From Hymenobacter glacieicola (GTDB lineage: Bacteria; Bacteroidota; Bacteroidia; Cytophagales; Hymenobacteraceae): a stretch of 64,000 bases of DNA. This document shows positions 29,243 to 37,895 of this stretch, piece by piece (position 1 is the first letter of the stretch; each line of letters begins with the position of its first letter). Under the pieces are notes generated by a model. It saw only the letters and a program-made list of their open reading frames with translations, was not told where the DNA came from and searched no databases. The translations under genes were made by a program, and so were the position numbers. The stretch lies in contig NZ_BMGS01000013.1 in the NCBI RefSeq assembly GCF_014640315.1, positions 37,118 to 101,117 of the forward strand, given 5' to 3'.

Positions 29243-29365
29243 TTGTACCAGCACCGTGTCGCCAGCGGCCAGCTGTTGGCTAAGCGTGGGGCTAACCGTA
29301 TTCGCCTCCAGGTAGTAGCTGAAGGCTTCCCCCAAAGTACTCAACTCAGCAAGCGGGTAGCCCAC
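29213..29365 (-). CDS. Possible 50-residue protein, GTG start, same frame as the ACT-domain gene
   Basis: A GTG at 29365 opens 50 codons ending in TAG at 29213-29215. The composition is protein-like (ELSTLGEAFSYYLEANTV and GDTVLVQVNELPLRK), unlike random DNA. It lies in the same frame as the ACT-domain gene, four codons after its stop, so it could be a separate small protein or a C-terminal extension lost to a stop codon. The hairpin that overlaps its end is positioned like the terminators of other real genes here. I recognise no family. Confidence 0.4.
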   Translation of the reverse strand: MGYPLAELSTLGEAFSYYLEANTVSPTLSQQLAAGDTVLVQVNELPLRKQ

Positions 29366-29377
29366 CGGCCGAGGTAG

Positions 29378-29785
29378 CTACTCTGCTGCCCCGGTAGCGG
29401 CTAGCTGTTGCAGTAGGCGGAGGGCTTTGTCGGCATCGGCGGCGGCCACGAAAATATGGTCGTGGTAATAGGCCGCTACGACGTTGCAGCTCACGCCGGC
29501 TTCGGCCAGTACGCGCGCGAAGGCCGCCGTCAGGCCCACGGCTTCCAGCGCAGAATGCACCGTAAGCGTAAGCCAGGCCGCCACAAAGGTGTAAGGCAGC
29601 GCTAGCCGGTCGGCGGTGGCTTGGGGCAAAATGACGGTCAGGCCCTCCTGCTCCCGGAATAAGCCCACAATGTCGGCTACCTCCAGGCCATCCAGGGAAG
29701 TTACCGTGCAGAAGACGTAGGTACCCGGCTGCAATTCCGGCTGCATGGTACGGAGTAAGCGGGTCAGGTTGGTTTCGCCGGGCAT
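29378..29785 (-). CDS. ACT-domain protein (CASTOR/DUF2241-like)
   Basis: 135 residues. Two beta-alpha-beta ACT-like modules are visible: about 15-70 (TYVFCTVTSLDGLE, LFREQEGLTVILP) and 72-130 (LTLTVHSALEAVGLTAAFARVLAEAGVSCNVVAAYYHDHIFV cores). ACT domains bind amino acids or other small ligands. The protein has no fused enzyme domain, so a regulatory or binding role is likely. It is followed in frame by a possible 50-residue ORF. Confidence 0.8.
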   Translation of the reverse strand: MPGETNLTRLLRTMQPELQPGTYVFCTVTSLDGLEVADIVGLFREQEGLTVILPQATADRLALPYTFVAAWLTLTVHSALEAVGLTAAFARVLAEAGVSCNVVAAYYHDHIFVAAADADKALRLLQQLAATGAAE

Positions 29786-29937
29786 AGCGGTGGGGTTGCG
29801 GGTATTGTGCGTTCGGTTGAAGGTAGTGGCCTTTCCAGCGAAAAGTCACCGCACTAGGCTTCAGAACTAAGCCGGGCCCGGCTAACCATTACGTGCGTGG
29901 TTGGCCGGGCCCTGCTTGAGGAATAGTCGCGTGGTGG

Positions 29938-31008
29938 TTATGACGGAATCAGTCGGTCGGCGCGCAACTGCTCGAACAAATCGTAAAACGAGTCTTCCGT
30001 TGACTGATACTCCAGGAAGCCCCGCTTGCGGCTGTTACTCATGTCGGTCATTACCTCAATGGGGCGGCCCAGGTCCAGGTCGGTGTGCCAGGCTGAGGCC
30101 AAGCGGTTCAGATCGGGCTCCGTGAGGTGCTGGCGCTCGGCAATTTCTCGCCACGTGGCCTCATCCTGGCTTAGCTCAGCTTCCAGGGGGCGCACAGTGC
30201 CATCGAAGCCGGCGGCTTCTACCCCAAACCAAGCCGCCAGGCGGGGCCAGAGCCAGCTCCAGCGGAATACGTCGCCGTTGGTGATGTTGAAGGCCTGGTT
30301 GCGGGCAGCCTCGGTGGTAGCGGCCCAGCGCAGCTGCTTGGCAATGATGCGGGCATCCGTTACGTCGGAGAGGCCGTGCCACTGCGCCTCCGAGCCGGGC
30401 CAGCGGAAGGGGCGGCCGGTTTCCCGGCAGATGCTGGCGTACACGGCCAGGGTGGTGCCCATGTTCATCAGGTTGCCCACGGCCTTGCCGATAATGGTGT
30501 GAGGCCGGTGAATGCTCCAGCTAAACCCGTCGCGCTCAGCGGCGGCGTACACCTCGTCTTCCTGGGCGTAGTAAAAGTTGTCGAGGGGTAGGCGGGGCTG
30601 CTCCTCGCGCAGGGGCGTGGGCGGCAGCGCGCCGCCGTTGGCGTAGGCTTCAAACGGCCCGAGGTAGTGCTTAAGGCCCGTTACCAAGGCCACGTGCCGC
30701 ACCGATTTTTTAGGGCGCAGGGCCTCCAGCACGTTGCGCACCAGGGCGCTGTTCACCCGGATGTTCTCGGTTTCAGTTTCCTGCCGCATCCAGGTGGTAA
30801 GAAACACGTGGGTAGGCGCGAGGTCAGCCAGGGCGGCTTGCAAACCAGTTGGGTCCAGCAAGTCGGCGGCTACGGGTTGCAGGCCCGGCACGTCGGGGCG
30901 CGGGTTGCGGGCCAGGCCGTAGGTAGTCCAGCCGTGGGCCAGCAGTTCCTGGGCCAGATTGCTGCCAATGATGCCGCTGGCACCCACTATCAGGGCAATT
31001 TTTTCCAT
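29938..31008 (-). CDS. SDR family oxidoreductase, PRISE (progesterone 5-beta-reductase/iridoid synthase-like)
   Basis: 356 residues. The N-terminal Rossmann motif is IVGASGIIGSNLAQ. The extended SDR body contains LVTGLKHYLGPFE and FYYAQEDEVYAA, where the LKHY and NFYY segments characterise the PRISE branch; HRPHTIIG follows. Members reduce enones with NADPH; the bacterial substrate is not known. Soluble and cytosolic. A 193-nt gap separates it from the next gene upstream and no operon is obvious. Confidence 0.85.
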   Translation of the reverse strand: MEKIALIVGASGIIGSNLAQELLAHGWTTYGLARNPRPDVPGLQPVAADLLDPTGLQAALADLAPTHVFLTTWMRQETETENIRVNSALVRNVLEALRPKKSVRHVALVTGLKHYLGPFEAYANGGALPPTPLREEQPRLPLDNFYYAQEDEVYAAAERDGFSWSIHRPHTIIGKAVGNLMNMGTTLAVYASICRETGRPFRWPGSEAQWHGLSDVTDARIIAKQLRWAATTEAARNQAFNITNGDVFRWSWLWPRLAAWFGVEAAGFDGTVRPLEAELSQDEATWREIAERQHLTEPDLNRLASAWHTDLDLGRPIEVMTDMSNSRKRGFLEYQSTEDSFYDLFEQLRADRLIPS

Positions 31009-31201
31009 GTTGCAAAGTCAGGTTTCAAAAAGCCGCGCGTGCGGCGGCAGAAGCCTCTACAACAGATGAAAAGCAAAATTGGCCCGTCCGGTTGAGCTTG
31101 ATTGCTGGGTTAAGTCACCAAAACAAGGTAGGCCAGCGGGTTAGGCGGGGCTCGATTTCAGTGCGATACCCCAGCCCGCCTTACCCTGCCGCCGGCCACG
31201 C

Positions 31202-32206
31202 CTACTTCTTGCGCAGATACAGCAAAGTCGACTGGTTGGAAGGGCCGTACTTGTCGTTAATCAGAAAATACCCGCCTTTGTAAGCGGCCAGCCCTTCCCA
31301 GTTATAGGTCTGGTACTGCGCGGGCAGCTCAAACAGGGGCTTCCAGCGCAGCTGGTGGCGCCGGTAGCGCAGGCTGATCAGGCGGCAATAGTTCTTGTAG
31401 CCAGCCCCCGCCTGAATAAACCGGGCATTGGGGTCTGGGGCCGGGGTGCGGTACACGCTGTCATCGTTGCCACTATAGAAGTAGTTGATGGCCGTGAAGC
31501 GGTTTTTCCCCTCGGGCACCAGGTCCGTTACCCGGAAGGGCAGCCGGCGCAGGGGCACGTACTGCGGAATATCGGGGGTAGTAGCGGCAGTGGGCAGGCG
31601 GTAGGCGTAGTTGTCGTGGGTAAAGTAGTTGTACTCGTAGAGCAGGAGCAGGCTGTTGTCGTAGCTGGCCAGGGCCTCAAAGCCGGCGTTGTAGACGTGG
31701 GTGCCGTTGGTCAGGGCAGGCTTGGGCAGGGGCACCAGGTAGCGGGTATCCAGCGTAATGGTTGCTGCCGCATCGTTCAGCTCGCCTTTGATCAGGTAGC
31801 AGTACGGCGAAGGGGTGGCCGTTTCAATGGAGAAGTAGGCTACGTCGCCGAGCATGGTCAGGCCTTCCAGCCCTTCGTAGATCTGGCCGGCGCTGTCCAG
31901 CCGGGCCCGGATTTTATCCAGGTTCACCAGGGCGTACTTCTTATAGGTTAACGGCTGGGTTTCCTGGGCCAGCTGGGCCTGCACACTACCTAAGTCCAGG
32001 GCGTACACTTTGGCCTCGGCACGCTCCTGCAAGCGGCTTTCCGAGAGTAGCAGCAGCTGATTACCACGGCAGTACAGCCCGGAGAACTGGTTGTTGCGGT
32101 CCGCAATTTCCGCCGGTAGCGTTAGGGTGTGCATGGTGAACGGAGCCTTCTGGGCCCGAGCAGAAAGGCAAGCGGTTAGCACTACGGCCAGCAGGAAATA
32201 CTTCAT
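31202..32206 (-). CDS. Secreted beta-propeller-like protein (phytase/SdiA-regulated-like)
   Basis: 334 residues with a signal peptide (about 1-18, ending SARAQK). Repeating beta motifs such as GLYCRGNQLLLLSES, YEGLEGLTMLGDVAYFSIE and NWEGLAAYKGGYFLINDKYG (E-G-L/A in each blade) resemble the six-bladed propellers of the phytase-like/SdiA-regulated group. No catalytic residues can be assigned. Probably periplasmic or surface-exposed. No paralogue or partner in the window. Confidence 0.6.
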   Translation of the reverse strand: MKYFLLAVVLTACLSARAQKAPFTMHTLTLPAEIADRNNQFSGLYCRGNQLLLLSESRLQERAEAKVYALDLGSVQAQLAQETQPLTYKKYALVNLDKIRARLDSAGQIYEGLEGLTMLGDVAYFSIETATPSPYCYLIKGELNDAAATITLDTRYLVPLPKPALTNGTHVYNAGFEALASYDNSLLLLYEYNYFTHDNYAYRLPTAATTPDIPQYVPLRRLPFRVTDLVPEGKNRFTAINYFYSGNDDSVYRTPAPDPNARFIQAGAGYKNYCRLISLRYRRHQLRWKPLFELPAQYQTYNWEGLAAYKGGYFLINDKYGPSNQSTLLYLRKK

Positions 32207-32301
32207 AGAGGCAAAGCGAATGAGCTTCTAAAGGTAGGGGCCTGGCCACACCAGGCAACGGCCGCCCGGCCTACTCCAGTAGGAGTAGCATCACTTCATC
32301 C

Positions 32302-32565
32302 TTAGTCCAGCATCATGCGCTTCGGGGCCATTTCCTGGTTATAATCCTGAATTACCCGCCGCAGAATTTCCATGTCGCGGGGGCAGGAGCGGGCAAATTC
32401 CTCCCAGTTGGTCAGCGTAAGCACGGGCGGCATTTCTACAATGGCTACCACGGAATCCCAGAAGGCATCCCAGCTCGGGCCGTACCACTCCTCAAAGCCC
32501 AGCTTCTCCTTGAACAACTGGTGAATGGCCGTTTTGCTGGTAATGCCGGTCAGGTCGAGGGTCAT
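32302..32565 (-). CDS. Barstar family (RNase inhibitor-like) protein
   Basis: 87 residues. Barstar inhibits barnase-type RNases by covering their active site. The segment GPSWDAFWDSVVAIVEMPPVLTLTNWEEF matches the family in the W-D-A-F-W-D helix and following strand. No barnase, colicin-like or polymorphic toxin gene is adjacent, so it is an orphan immunity-type gene, possibly guarding against a sibling's toxin. Cytosolic. Confidence 0.85.
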   Translation of the reverse strand: MTLDLTGITSKTAIHQLFKEKLGFEEWYGPSWDAFWDSVVAIVEMPPVLTLTNWEEFARSCPRDMEILRRVIQDYNQEMAPKRMMLD

Positions 32566-32656
32566 ATGGTGCGCTTCGGGGTCATTCCCGTAGTAACCGA
32601 ATGTTGCAGGGCAGTGACAGGCAGATTTTTGCTGTAGACTGCTGATAGTCTTTTTA

Positions 32657-33043
32657 CTACATCTGCTGCTCAGTTCTCAAAACATTCCGCGTTGAGTCAG
32701 AAATCAATAGGAATTGTTGCTGAATATATCCATCTAAGCGAGGAAAGCCAGCCTCCGGCAACGATACCTGACACCAGCCATCGGCCTGTATCCTCGCTAA
32801 ATCCACGGTGCTACCTCCGGCAACTGTGCCAATAACGTGAGAAGCCCGCGCTGTATCAGTAGCCATTGAATACACGGGCACTTGTTTTCCAATCACCAAG
32901 ACAGGGTGGTTAGTTGGCCCTATCATGTAATTAATCCAGGATATAACAGCTATGTTGAAAGCTAAAACCCAAGCAGCTAATTGTAGCCCATTCACGCACC
33001 ACTTGCCGCCACGAAATTCTACCGGGGTAATTTTAAAACTCAT
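32657..33043 (-). CDS. Membrane protein with an SH3-like domain, function unknown
   Basis: 128 residues. One transmembrane helix (about 18-42, LAAWVLAFNIAVISWINY core) is followed by a beta-rich domain (about 48-115) with an SH3-like pattern: VIGKQVPVYS, a turn, VIGTVAGGSTVDLARIQADGWCQVSL, then DGYIQQQFL. Such domains often bind peptidoglycan or peptides. Slightly lower GC than its neighbours. I know no closer family. Confidence 0.55.
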   Translation of the reverse strand: MSFKITPVEFRGGKWCVNGLQLAAWVLAFNIAVISWINYMIGPTNHPVLVIGKQVPVYSMATDTARASHVIGTVAGGSTVDLARIQADGWCQVSLPEAGFPRLDGYIQQQFLLISDSTRNVLRTEQQM

Positions 33044-33100
33044 CTGTAGTTAAAGATTATAGGAATTTTAAAAGTAAGCAGACTCTACCATAGATTGTAC

Positions 33101-34912
33101 TCACGCGGCCGTGTCGCCTACCTCGTCCTCGTCGTCGGCCATCACGCGGGCCAGCTTTTCGATGTTGAGGCTGCGGGCCGAGGCGTCGAAGATTTCGCGG
33201 TAGGTGCCGCGCCGGTCGTAGAGCTGCTCGTGGGTGCCGCTTTCCGCCATGCGGCCCTGCTTCATCACGTAAATGCAGTCTGAGTCTACAATCTGGGCCA
33301 GGCTGTGGGAAATGATGACCACCGTGCGGCCCTGCTTGATGGCATCAAGAGAGTTTTTGATTTGCTCGGTGGCAATGGCGTCCAGGGAGGCGGTGGGCTC
33401 GTCGAGAAAGATAATGGGCGGGTTTTTCAGGAACAGCCGCGCAATGGCAATGCGCTGCTGCTGCCCGCCGGAAAGCTGCTGGGCGTCGCTCTGGTAGCCG
33501 TGGGGCAGCTCCAGTATCTGCTCGTGCAGGTAGGCTTGCCGGGCGGCGGCCTGAATCTGGGGCAGGGTAGCGTTCATTACGCCGTAGCGGATGTTTTCCT
33601 CAATGGTACCTTTGAAGATGTGGTTTTTCTGCAGTACCAGCCCAATTTGCTGGCGCAGGGTGTGGGTGTCGTAGTCGGCCAGGGGCTTGCCATCGAGCAG
33701 CATTTTGCCCCGGCCGGGGGTGTAGAACTTGCAGAGCAGGTTGATGATGGTGCTTTTGCCGGCCCCGCTCAAGCCCACCAGGGCGGTCGTCTTTCCGGCC
33801 TCAATAGTTAGGCATACGTCGTGCAGGGCCTGGGTGCCATTGGGGTAGGTGAAGTCTACGTTGCAGATGTCGAAGGTGCCCCGCAGGTGGGTAGGCTGGA
33901 GCGGACCGGTAGGCTCCACCGCATCCTCAGCATCCAGAATATCAAAGAAGCCCTCGGAGTACGTAAGCGCGTCGTTCATCTCGTCGTAGATGCGGTGCAG
34001 CTGCCGGATGGGCGCCGACACGTTGTTGAACAGCAGAATATGAAACATAATGGCCCCGATGCTGATCTGCCGATCCAGCACCAAGTAGGCCGTCAGGATG
34101 ATGATGAGCACTACCCCAATCTGCTCGGTGAAGGTTTTGAGGCCGTCGTAGAGAAAGTTGGTTTTGCGCGTTTCCAGCTGAGCCGTCTGCAGGTGTTGCT
34201 GGGTCTGGGCCTGCTTCTGCTCCTCGTAGTCTTCGCGCACGAAGCTCTTGATGACCACCGCCGAATCAATCAGGTTCACGAGGCCCTGGCTTTTGGCCTC
34301 GCGCAGACCGCGCAGGGCCCGGCGGGTACCGTTGAGCTTGTCGGCCTGGCGGTAGCTTAGCCAGAAGTACACGGGCAGCACCGCCACCGCCACTAGCCCC
34401 ACGTACACGTTGGCCATAAACATAATCACCAGCGCCACGATGGAGTTGGCAAATAGAGGCAGAATGTCAATAAAGAAGTTCTGCACCAGCTTCATCAGGC
34501 TTTCCACGCCCCTATCTATGCGGGTCTGGAGCTTGCCGGTTTGGTTGCCGCTGTCGGAGTAAAAGCCGAGCTGATAGCTGAGCACCTTGTGCACCGCATC
34601 CTGGGAAAGGGTGCTCGAGACGTTGATGCGAATTTTCTCGCCGTAGAACTTCTGCCCAAACTGGATCAGCGTGTTTACAACCTCCTTGCCCAGCAGCAGC
34701 CCGCTTACCAGCAGCAGCAGGTTGGCGCCTTCTACCAGACCCTGGTTGCGGTCCAGCATGCCCTGCACCGTATCCACGGTGTAGCGCAGCACAAAGGGAT
34801 TTACCTGAGCGGCCAGGGAGCCCACCAGCGTCAGAAGCAGGGTGGCAATAACTAGTCCCCGGTAGGGCCGCACGTACGGAATCAGGCGCTTTATAATTTC
34901 CCAGAGGCTCAT
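33101..34912 (-). CDS. ABC transporter, fused permease and ATPase (exporter type)
   Basis: 603 residues. Six transmembrane helices occupy about 15-310; the nucleotide-binding domain (about 340-575) shows Walker A GLSGAGKST, signature LSGGQQQRIAIARLF, Walker B IIFLDEPTASLD and the switch His in VIISHSLAQI. This homodimer architecture is typical of lipid or multidrug exporters of the MsbA/LmrA type. Substrate cannot be inferred. Not followed by accessory protein genes. Divergent, low-GC upstream region. Confidence 0.93.
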   Translation of the reverse strand: MSLWEIIKRLIPYVRPYRGLVIATLLLTLVGSLAAQVNPFVLRYTVDTVQGMLDRNQGLVEGANLLLLVSGLLLGKEVVNTLIQFGQKFYGEKIRINVSSTLSQDAVHKVLSYQLGFYSDSGNQTGKLQTRIDRGVESLMKLVQNFFIDILPLFANSIVALVIMFMANVYVGLVAVAVLPVYFWLSYRQADKLNGTRRALRGLREAKSQGLVNLIDSAVVIKSFVREDYEEQKQAQTQQHLQTAQLETRKTNFLYDGLKTFTEQIGVVLIIILTAYLVLDRQISIGAIMFHILLFNNVSAPIRQLHRIYDEMNDALTYSEGFFDILDAEDAVEPTGPLQPTHLRGTFDICNVDFTYPNGTQALHDVCLTIEAGKTTALVGLSGAGKSTIINLLCKFYTPGRGKMLLDGKPLADYDTHTLRQQIGLVLQKNHIFKGTIEENIRYGVMNATLPQIQAAARQAYLHEQILELPHGYQSDAQQLSGGQQQRIAIARLFLKNPPIIFLDEPTASLDAIATEQIKNSLDAIKQGRTVVIISHSLAQIVDSDCIYVMKQGRMAESGTHEQLYDRRGTYREIFDASARSLNIEKLARVMADDEDEVGDTAA

Positions 34913-35199
34913 GCAAAATCGGGTAAGTAAGGGGGTAGCCGGTTAGACGAGCTTCGTGGGGTAGGGGTTTACTGGAAGGGCCGCTACCTCCCACTCAGGC
35001 ACCAAGGGCCAAAGGGCTTGCCGGCACAACTGTGGTGCGGGTGATGACGGCCCCGGCTCTTTCAGAGTCATAAAAATTGTATATAAGTAAGAATATGCGT
35101 TGATGTTTTAATTTTTGTAAAATACATAGGTGTATGCTTGTCATAATGTTTCAACTGTAGCATATTATTGTATTCCTATTAGAGTCAACCCACCCGCGT

Positions 35200-35676
35200 A
35201 TGTTCTCTTTTATTGACTTATACTCACCAGTTTCTGGTAACAAGCTAGGTAAGATACTGCTGGTTGTACTAGCCGGCGCCTTGCAGAGCTGCGCCAGCGG
35301 CTATAAGCAGCCCCAGGCCATAAGCAATAGCCTGCGTACGCCAGAGGTTGCGCCCATGGAGCTCAACCGCTTTAGCGTAGCTCCCGCCGCCAAAGCGGTT
35401 GAGCTACAGTGGGAAACGGTAGCCGAATTAGGCTGCGCCTACTTTATTGTGGAGCGTAGCCCCGACAACATCAGCTTTACGGCCATTGGCCAGGTGCCCG
35501 GCGACGATATGGCCATTGCCCCTACCACGCACGAGTTTACTGACCGCCAGCCGCTGGCATCAATGACTTACTACCGGCTGCGGCAGGTTGACCTGAATGG
35601 GGTAGTACACGCCGGCCCCACGCGCACCTATGACGCGCAGCCCGGCGTCAGCTGGAAGCAGCTGGCCCGCTTTTAA
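35200..35676 (+). CDS. Secreted FN3-like protein, hypothetical
   Basis: 158 residues. A hydrophobic segment ends LQSCASG, giving a possible lipobox with Cys near residue 31, though the long N-terminus is unusual. The rest contains a fibronectin III-like unit of the kind that precedes type IX sorting domains (VELQWETVAELGCAYFIVERS, then TYYRLRQVDLNG). The sorting domain itself is absent. It may be a fragment or small adhesive lipoprotein. The 287 nt upstream (34913-35199) is AT-rich and probably carries the promoter. Confidence 0.6.
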   Translation: MFSFIDLYSPVSGNKLGKILLVVLAGALQSCASGYKQPQAISNSLRTPEVAPMELNRFSVAPAAKAVELQWETVAELGCAYFIVERSPDNISFTAIGQVPGDDMAIAPTTHEFTDRQPLASMTYYRLRQVDLNGVVHAGPTRTYDAQPGVSWKQLARF

Positions 35677-35712
35677 CCCCGGGGTGCTACCCGCGTCACG
35701 CGCCCCCGCCCT

Positions 35713-35752
35713 CCAAAGAAAAAAGCTGCCTATGAGCAGCTTTTTTCTTTGG
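35713..35752. terminator. 17-bp bidirectional terminator
   Basis: Arms 35713-35729 and 35736-35752 pair perfectly around 6 nt, with A6 and T6 runs in the stem, 36 nt after the FN3-like gene and 17 nt from the end of the opposing hydrolase gene. Confidence 0.85.
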
Positions 35753-35768
35753 GTAAAATGGTAACGAG

Positions 35769-36740
35769 CTACCCCTTGCGCTCCGTCTTGCGCAAAAACT
35801 TAATCAGGGCAGGGAAATAATGCTCGGGGTCGTCCCACATGGCATAGTGTGAGCCGTTGGGACAGATGTACTGCTGGCAGTTAGGAATGTGCTTCTGCAT
35901 GTAGGCTATGTCCTGGGTGGGCACGAAGTCGTACTTCGAGCCGATAACCAGCGTGGGCGTCCTGATGGAAGCCAGCCGGTCGGAGAAGTCCCAGGAAACC
36001 ATGGTGGGCAGCATATAGCCCGCGTTTTTTCGGATGATGTGGGCTTGGCTGCAGGTAAAAGTGGCTGGCTCCGGCGTCCGGCGCATCATGTGCAAGCTGC
36101 GGAACTCGGTTTGCACGGCCGGGGTGATATAGCCCGATAGGGTTGCCAAGCCCATGGTATCGAGGCCAGCTACCGTTTTGCCTTCCTTGGCCGCATGCCG
36201 GCGAATAACATCGGCATACTGGCTGTAGCGGTGCTTGTTAAAGACGGTGGCCTTGTAGCCGATGTCGGAGGTAATCAGGCCCTTCAGGTGCTGCGGATAC
36301 TTGGCGGCATATTCCAGCGCCAGCATACCGCCCCAGGAGTGGCCCAGCAGGTAAAAGTTATCCAGGCCCAGCCCCTGACGAACCTGCTCGACTTCCTCCA
36401 CAAAGCGCGGCAGGTTCCAGACGCTCTTATCCTCGGTTTTATCAGAGTGGTAGGAGTTGAGCTGGTCGTAGTAATAGATTTCGACGCCTTCCTTACGCAG
36501 GTGCTCTGGAAAATTCTCGAAGTACTCGTGGGTATTGCCAGGGCCGCCGTGCAGAAGCAGCAGCTTGATTTTGCCTTCCCCCACCTTCTGGGTCCAGACT
36601 TTGTACTTCCCATCAACGGGTATCATCTTCACGCCCGGCGCCTGCATTTTGGCAATGTAGCTGCTGTCGGTGGCCTGCGCCTTACCCAAAAAAGGAAAGG
36701 CCAGTGAGAGGAAGGCGGGTAGAAAAGTGCGGAATAGCAT
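35769..36740 (-). CDS. Alpha/beta hydrolase, proline iminopeptidase-like (S33), exported
   Basis: 323 residues from the ATG at 36740, chosen because it starts a signal peptide (about 1-22, LGKAQA); the frame upstream encodes an arginine-rich stretch without features. The oxyanion motif HGGPGNTHEY and nucleophile elbow GHSWGGMLAL place it in the proline-iminopeptidase branch; Asp in SKYDFVP and His in GSHYAMW complete the triad. These enzymes release N-terminal Pro from peptides, but many relatives have other substrates. Periplasmic location is inferred. Confidence 0.88.
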   Translation of the reverse strand: MLFRTFLPAFLSLAFPFLGKAQATDSSYIAKMQAPGVKMIPVDGKYKVWTQKVGEGKIKLLLLHGGPGNTHEYFENFPEHLRKEGVEIYYYDQLNSYHSDKTEDKSVWNLPRFVEEVEQVRQGLGLDNFYLLGHSWGGMLALEYAAKYPQHLKGLITSDIGYKATVFNKHRYSQYADVIRRHAAKEGKTVAGLDTMGLATLSGYITPAVQTEFRSLHMMRRTPEPATFTCSQAHIIRKNAGYMLPTMVSWDFSDRLASIRTPTLVIGSKYDFVPTQDIAYMQKHIPNCQQYICPNGSHYAMWDDPEHYFPALIKFLRKTERKG

Positions 36741-36859
36741 GGGGTGAGGTGGGTAGGAAAGAAGGCAGCTCGCAGAAGCCGGGCCCCGGCGGCCCGTTAT
36801 GGGCCGGAAGATGCGCAAAATTTTCGGCCACGTATTCGCCGGGATGATCCACCCAGGCT

Positions 36860-37654
36860 TTAAGCGTGCACGAAGGAGTCCATAACGCTAAGCATTTCGG
36901 CTGGGGCGCTTACGTGGGGGCAGTGGCCGGCTACGGGCAGCGTCACGAGGGTAGCCTGGGGAATAGCCGCGCGCAGGTAGTCGCCTACCTCTAGGGGCGC
37001 AATCAGGTCTTGGGCGCATTGCACTAGCAGGCAGGGCACTTGTAGCTTGGTCACGTCCAGGCGGTTATCAGACAGGAAGGTAACGCGGGCAAAATCTTTG
37101 GCAATGGCCGGGTCGTTCTGGCAGAAGCTATGCACCAGGGACGCAACCAAGGAGGGTTGGTCGGGTGAGCCCATCAGAAAGGGAACAAAGGAATCTACCC
37201 ACCCCACGTAATCCTTTTCCATAAACGCCAGCATGTCTTCGATATCCGTCTGCTCGAAGCCCCCGTGATATTCGGCCTGGTTTAGGTAGCACGGCGAGGG
37301 ACAAACCAACATCAGCTGCCGGAAGTAAGCCGGCTCCCGGATGGCTGCCAGTACGCCAATCATGGCTCCTACCGAGTGCCCGATGAGCGTAACCTGGGTT
37401 AGGCGCAGGTGCTGGCAGATGTCGAGCACATCCTGGGCGTAGCCTTCCAGTGACTTGTACTTTTGGGGCACGTAAGCCGCCGCATCCGATAAGCCAGTGC
37501 CAACGTGGTCGAAGAGAATCAGCTGAAACCGCTCGGAAAAAGCCGGGATGATATAGCGCCAAATGCTTTGGTCGCACCCGAAGCCATTGACAAAAAGTAG
37601 GGTCCGGGGGCCGTGCCCGAGAACCCGTACGTTGTTGCGTTTGAGGATATTCAT
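36860..37654 (-). CDS. RsbQ-like alpha/beta hydrolase
   Basis: 264 residues closely following Bacillus RsbQ (KAI2/D14 family): GFGCDQSIWR near the N-terminus, LFDHVGTGLSD, the nucleophile elbow GHSVGAMIG, CPSPCYLN, GGFEQTDIEDML, and the His in AGHCPH. RsbQ supports the energy-stress phosphatase RsbP in activating sigma B; Bacteroidota lack sigma B, so here it likely serves a different signal relay or small-ligand hydrolysis. No RsbP-like PP2C or PAS gene is beside it. Cytosolic. Confidence 0.9.
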   Translation of the reverse strand: MNILKRNNVRVLGHGPRTLLFVNGFGCDQSIWRYIIPAFSERFQLILFDHVGTGLSDAAAYVPQKYKSLEGYAQDVLDICQHLRLTQVTLIGHSVGAMIGVLAAIREPAYFRQLMLVCPSPCYLNQAEYHGGFEQTDIEDMLAFMEKDYVGWVDSFVPFLMGSPDQPSLVASLVHSFCQNDPAIAKDFARVTFLSDNRLDVTKLQVPCLLVQCAQDLIAPLEVGDYLRAAIPQATLVTLPVAGHCPHVSAPAEMLSVMDSFVHA

Positions 37655-37895
37655 GGTGAGTTGATGACTAGCGGGGTGAGGCGCTGCATGAAACTTACGT
37701 GCAGATATACGGAGAGTAGCAACCTTTATCTTTATTAAGGTAATAAGATATACTCAAGCAAGTACGGCCCAGCGGAGTGGGGAAAGGTGGGGCGGTTGCG
37801 CAGCTTTCCTGCCAGCTCCTCCGTATTGCTACCAGGCGCGGGTAGTCCTGCCGTCGGGTGCCGGCCCGGAGCCGGTGGGTTATGTTGTAGCGCGC

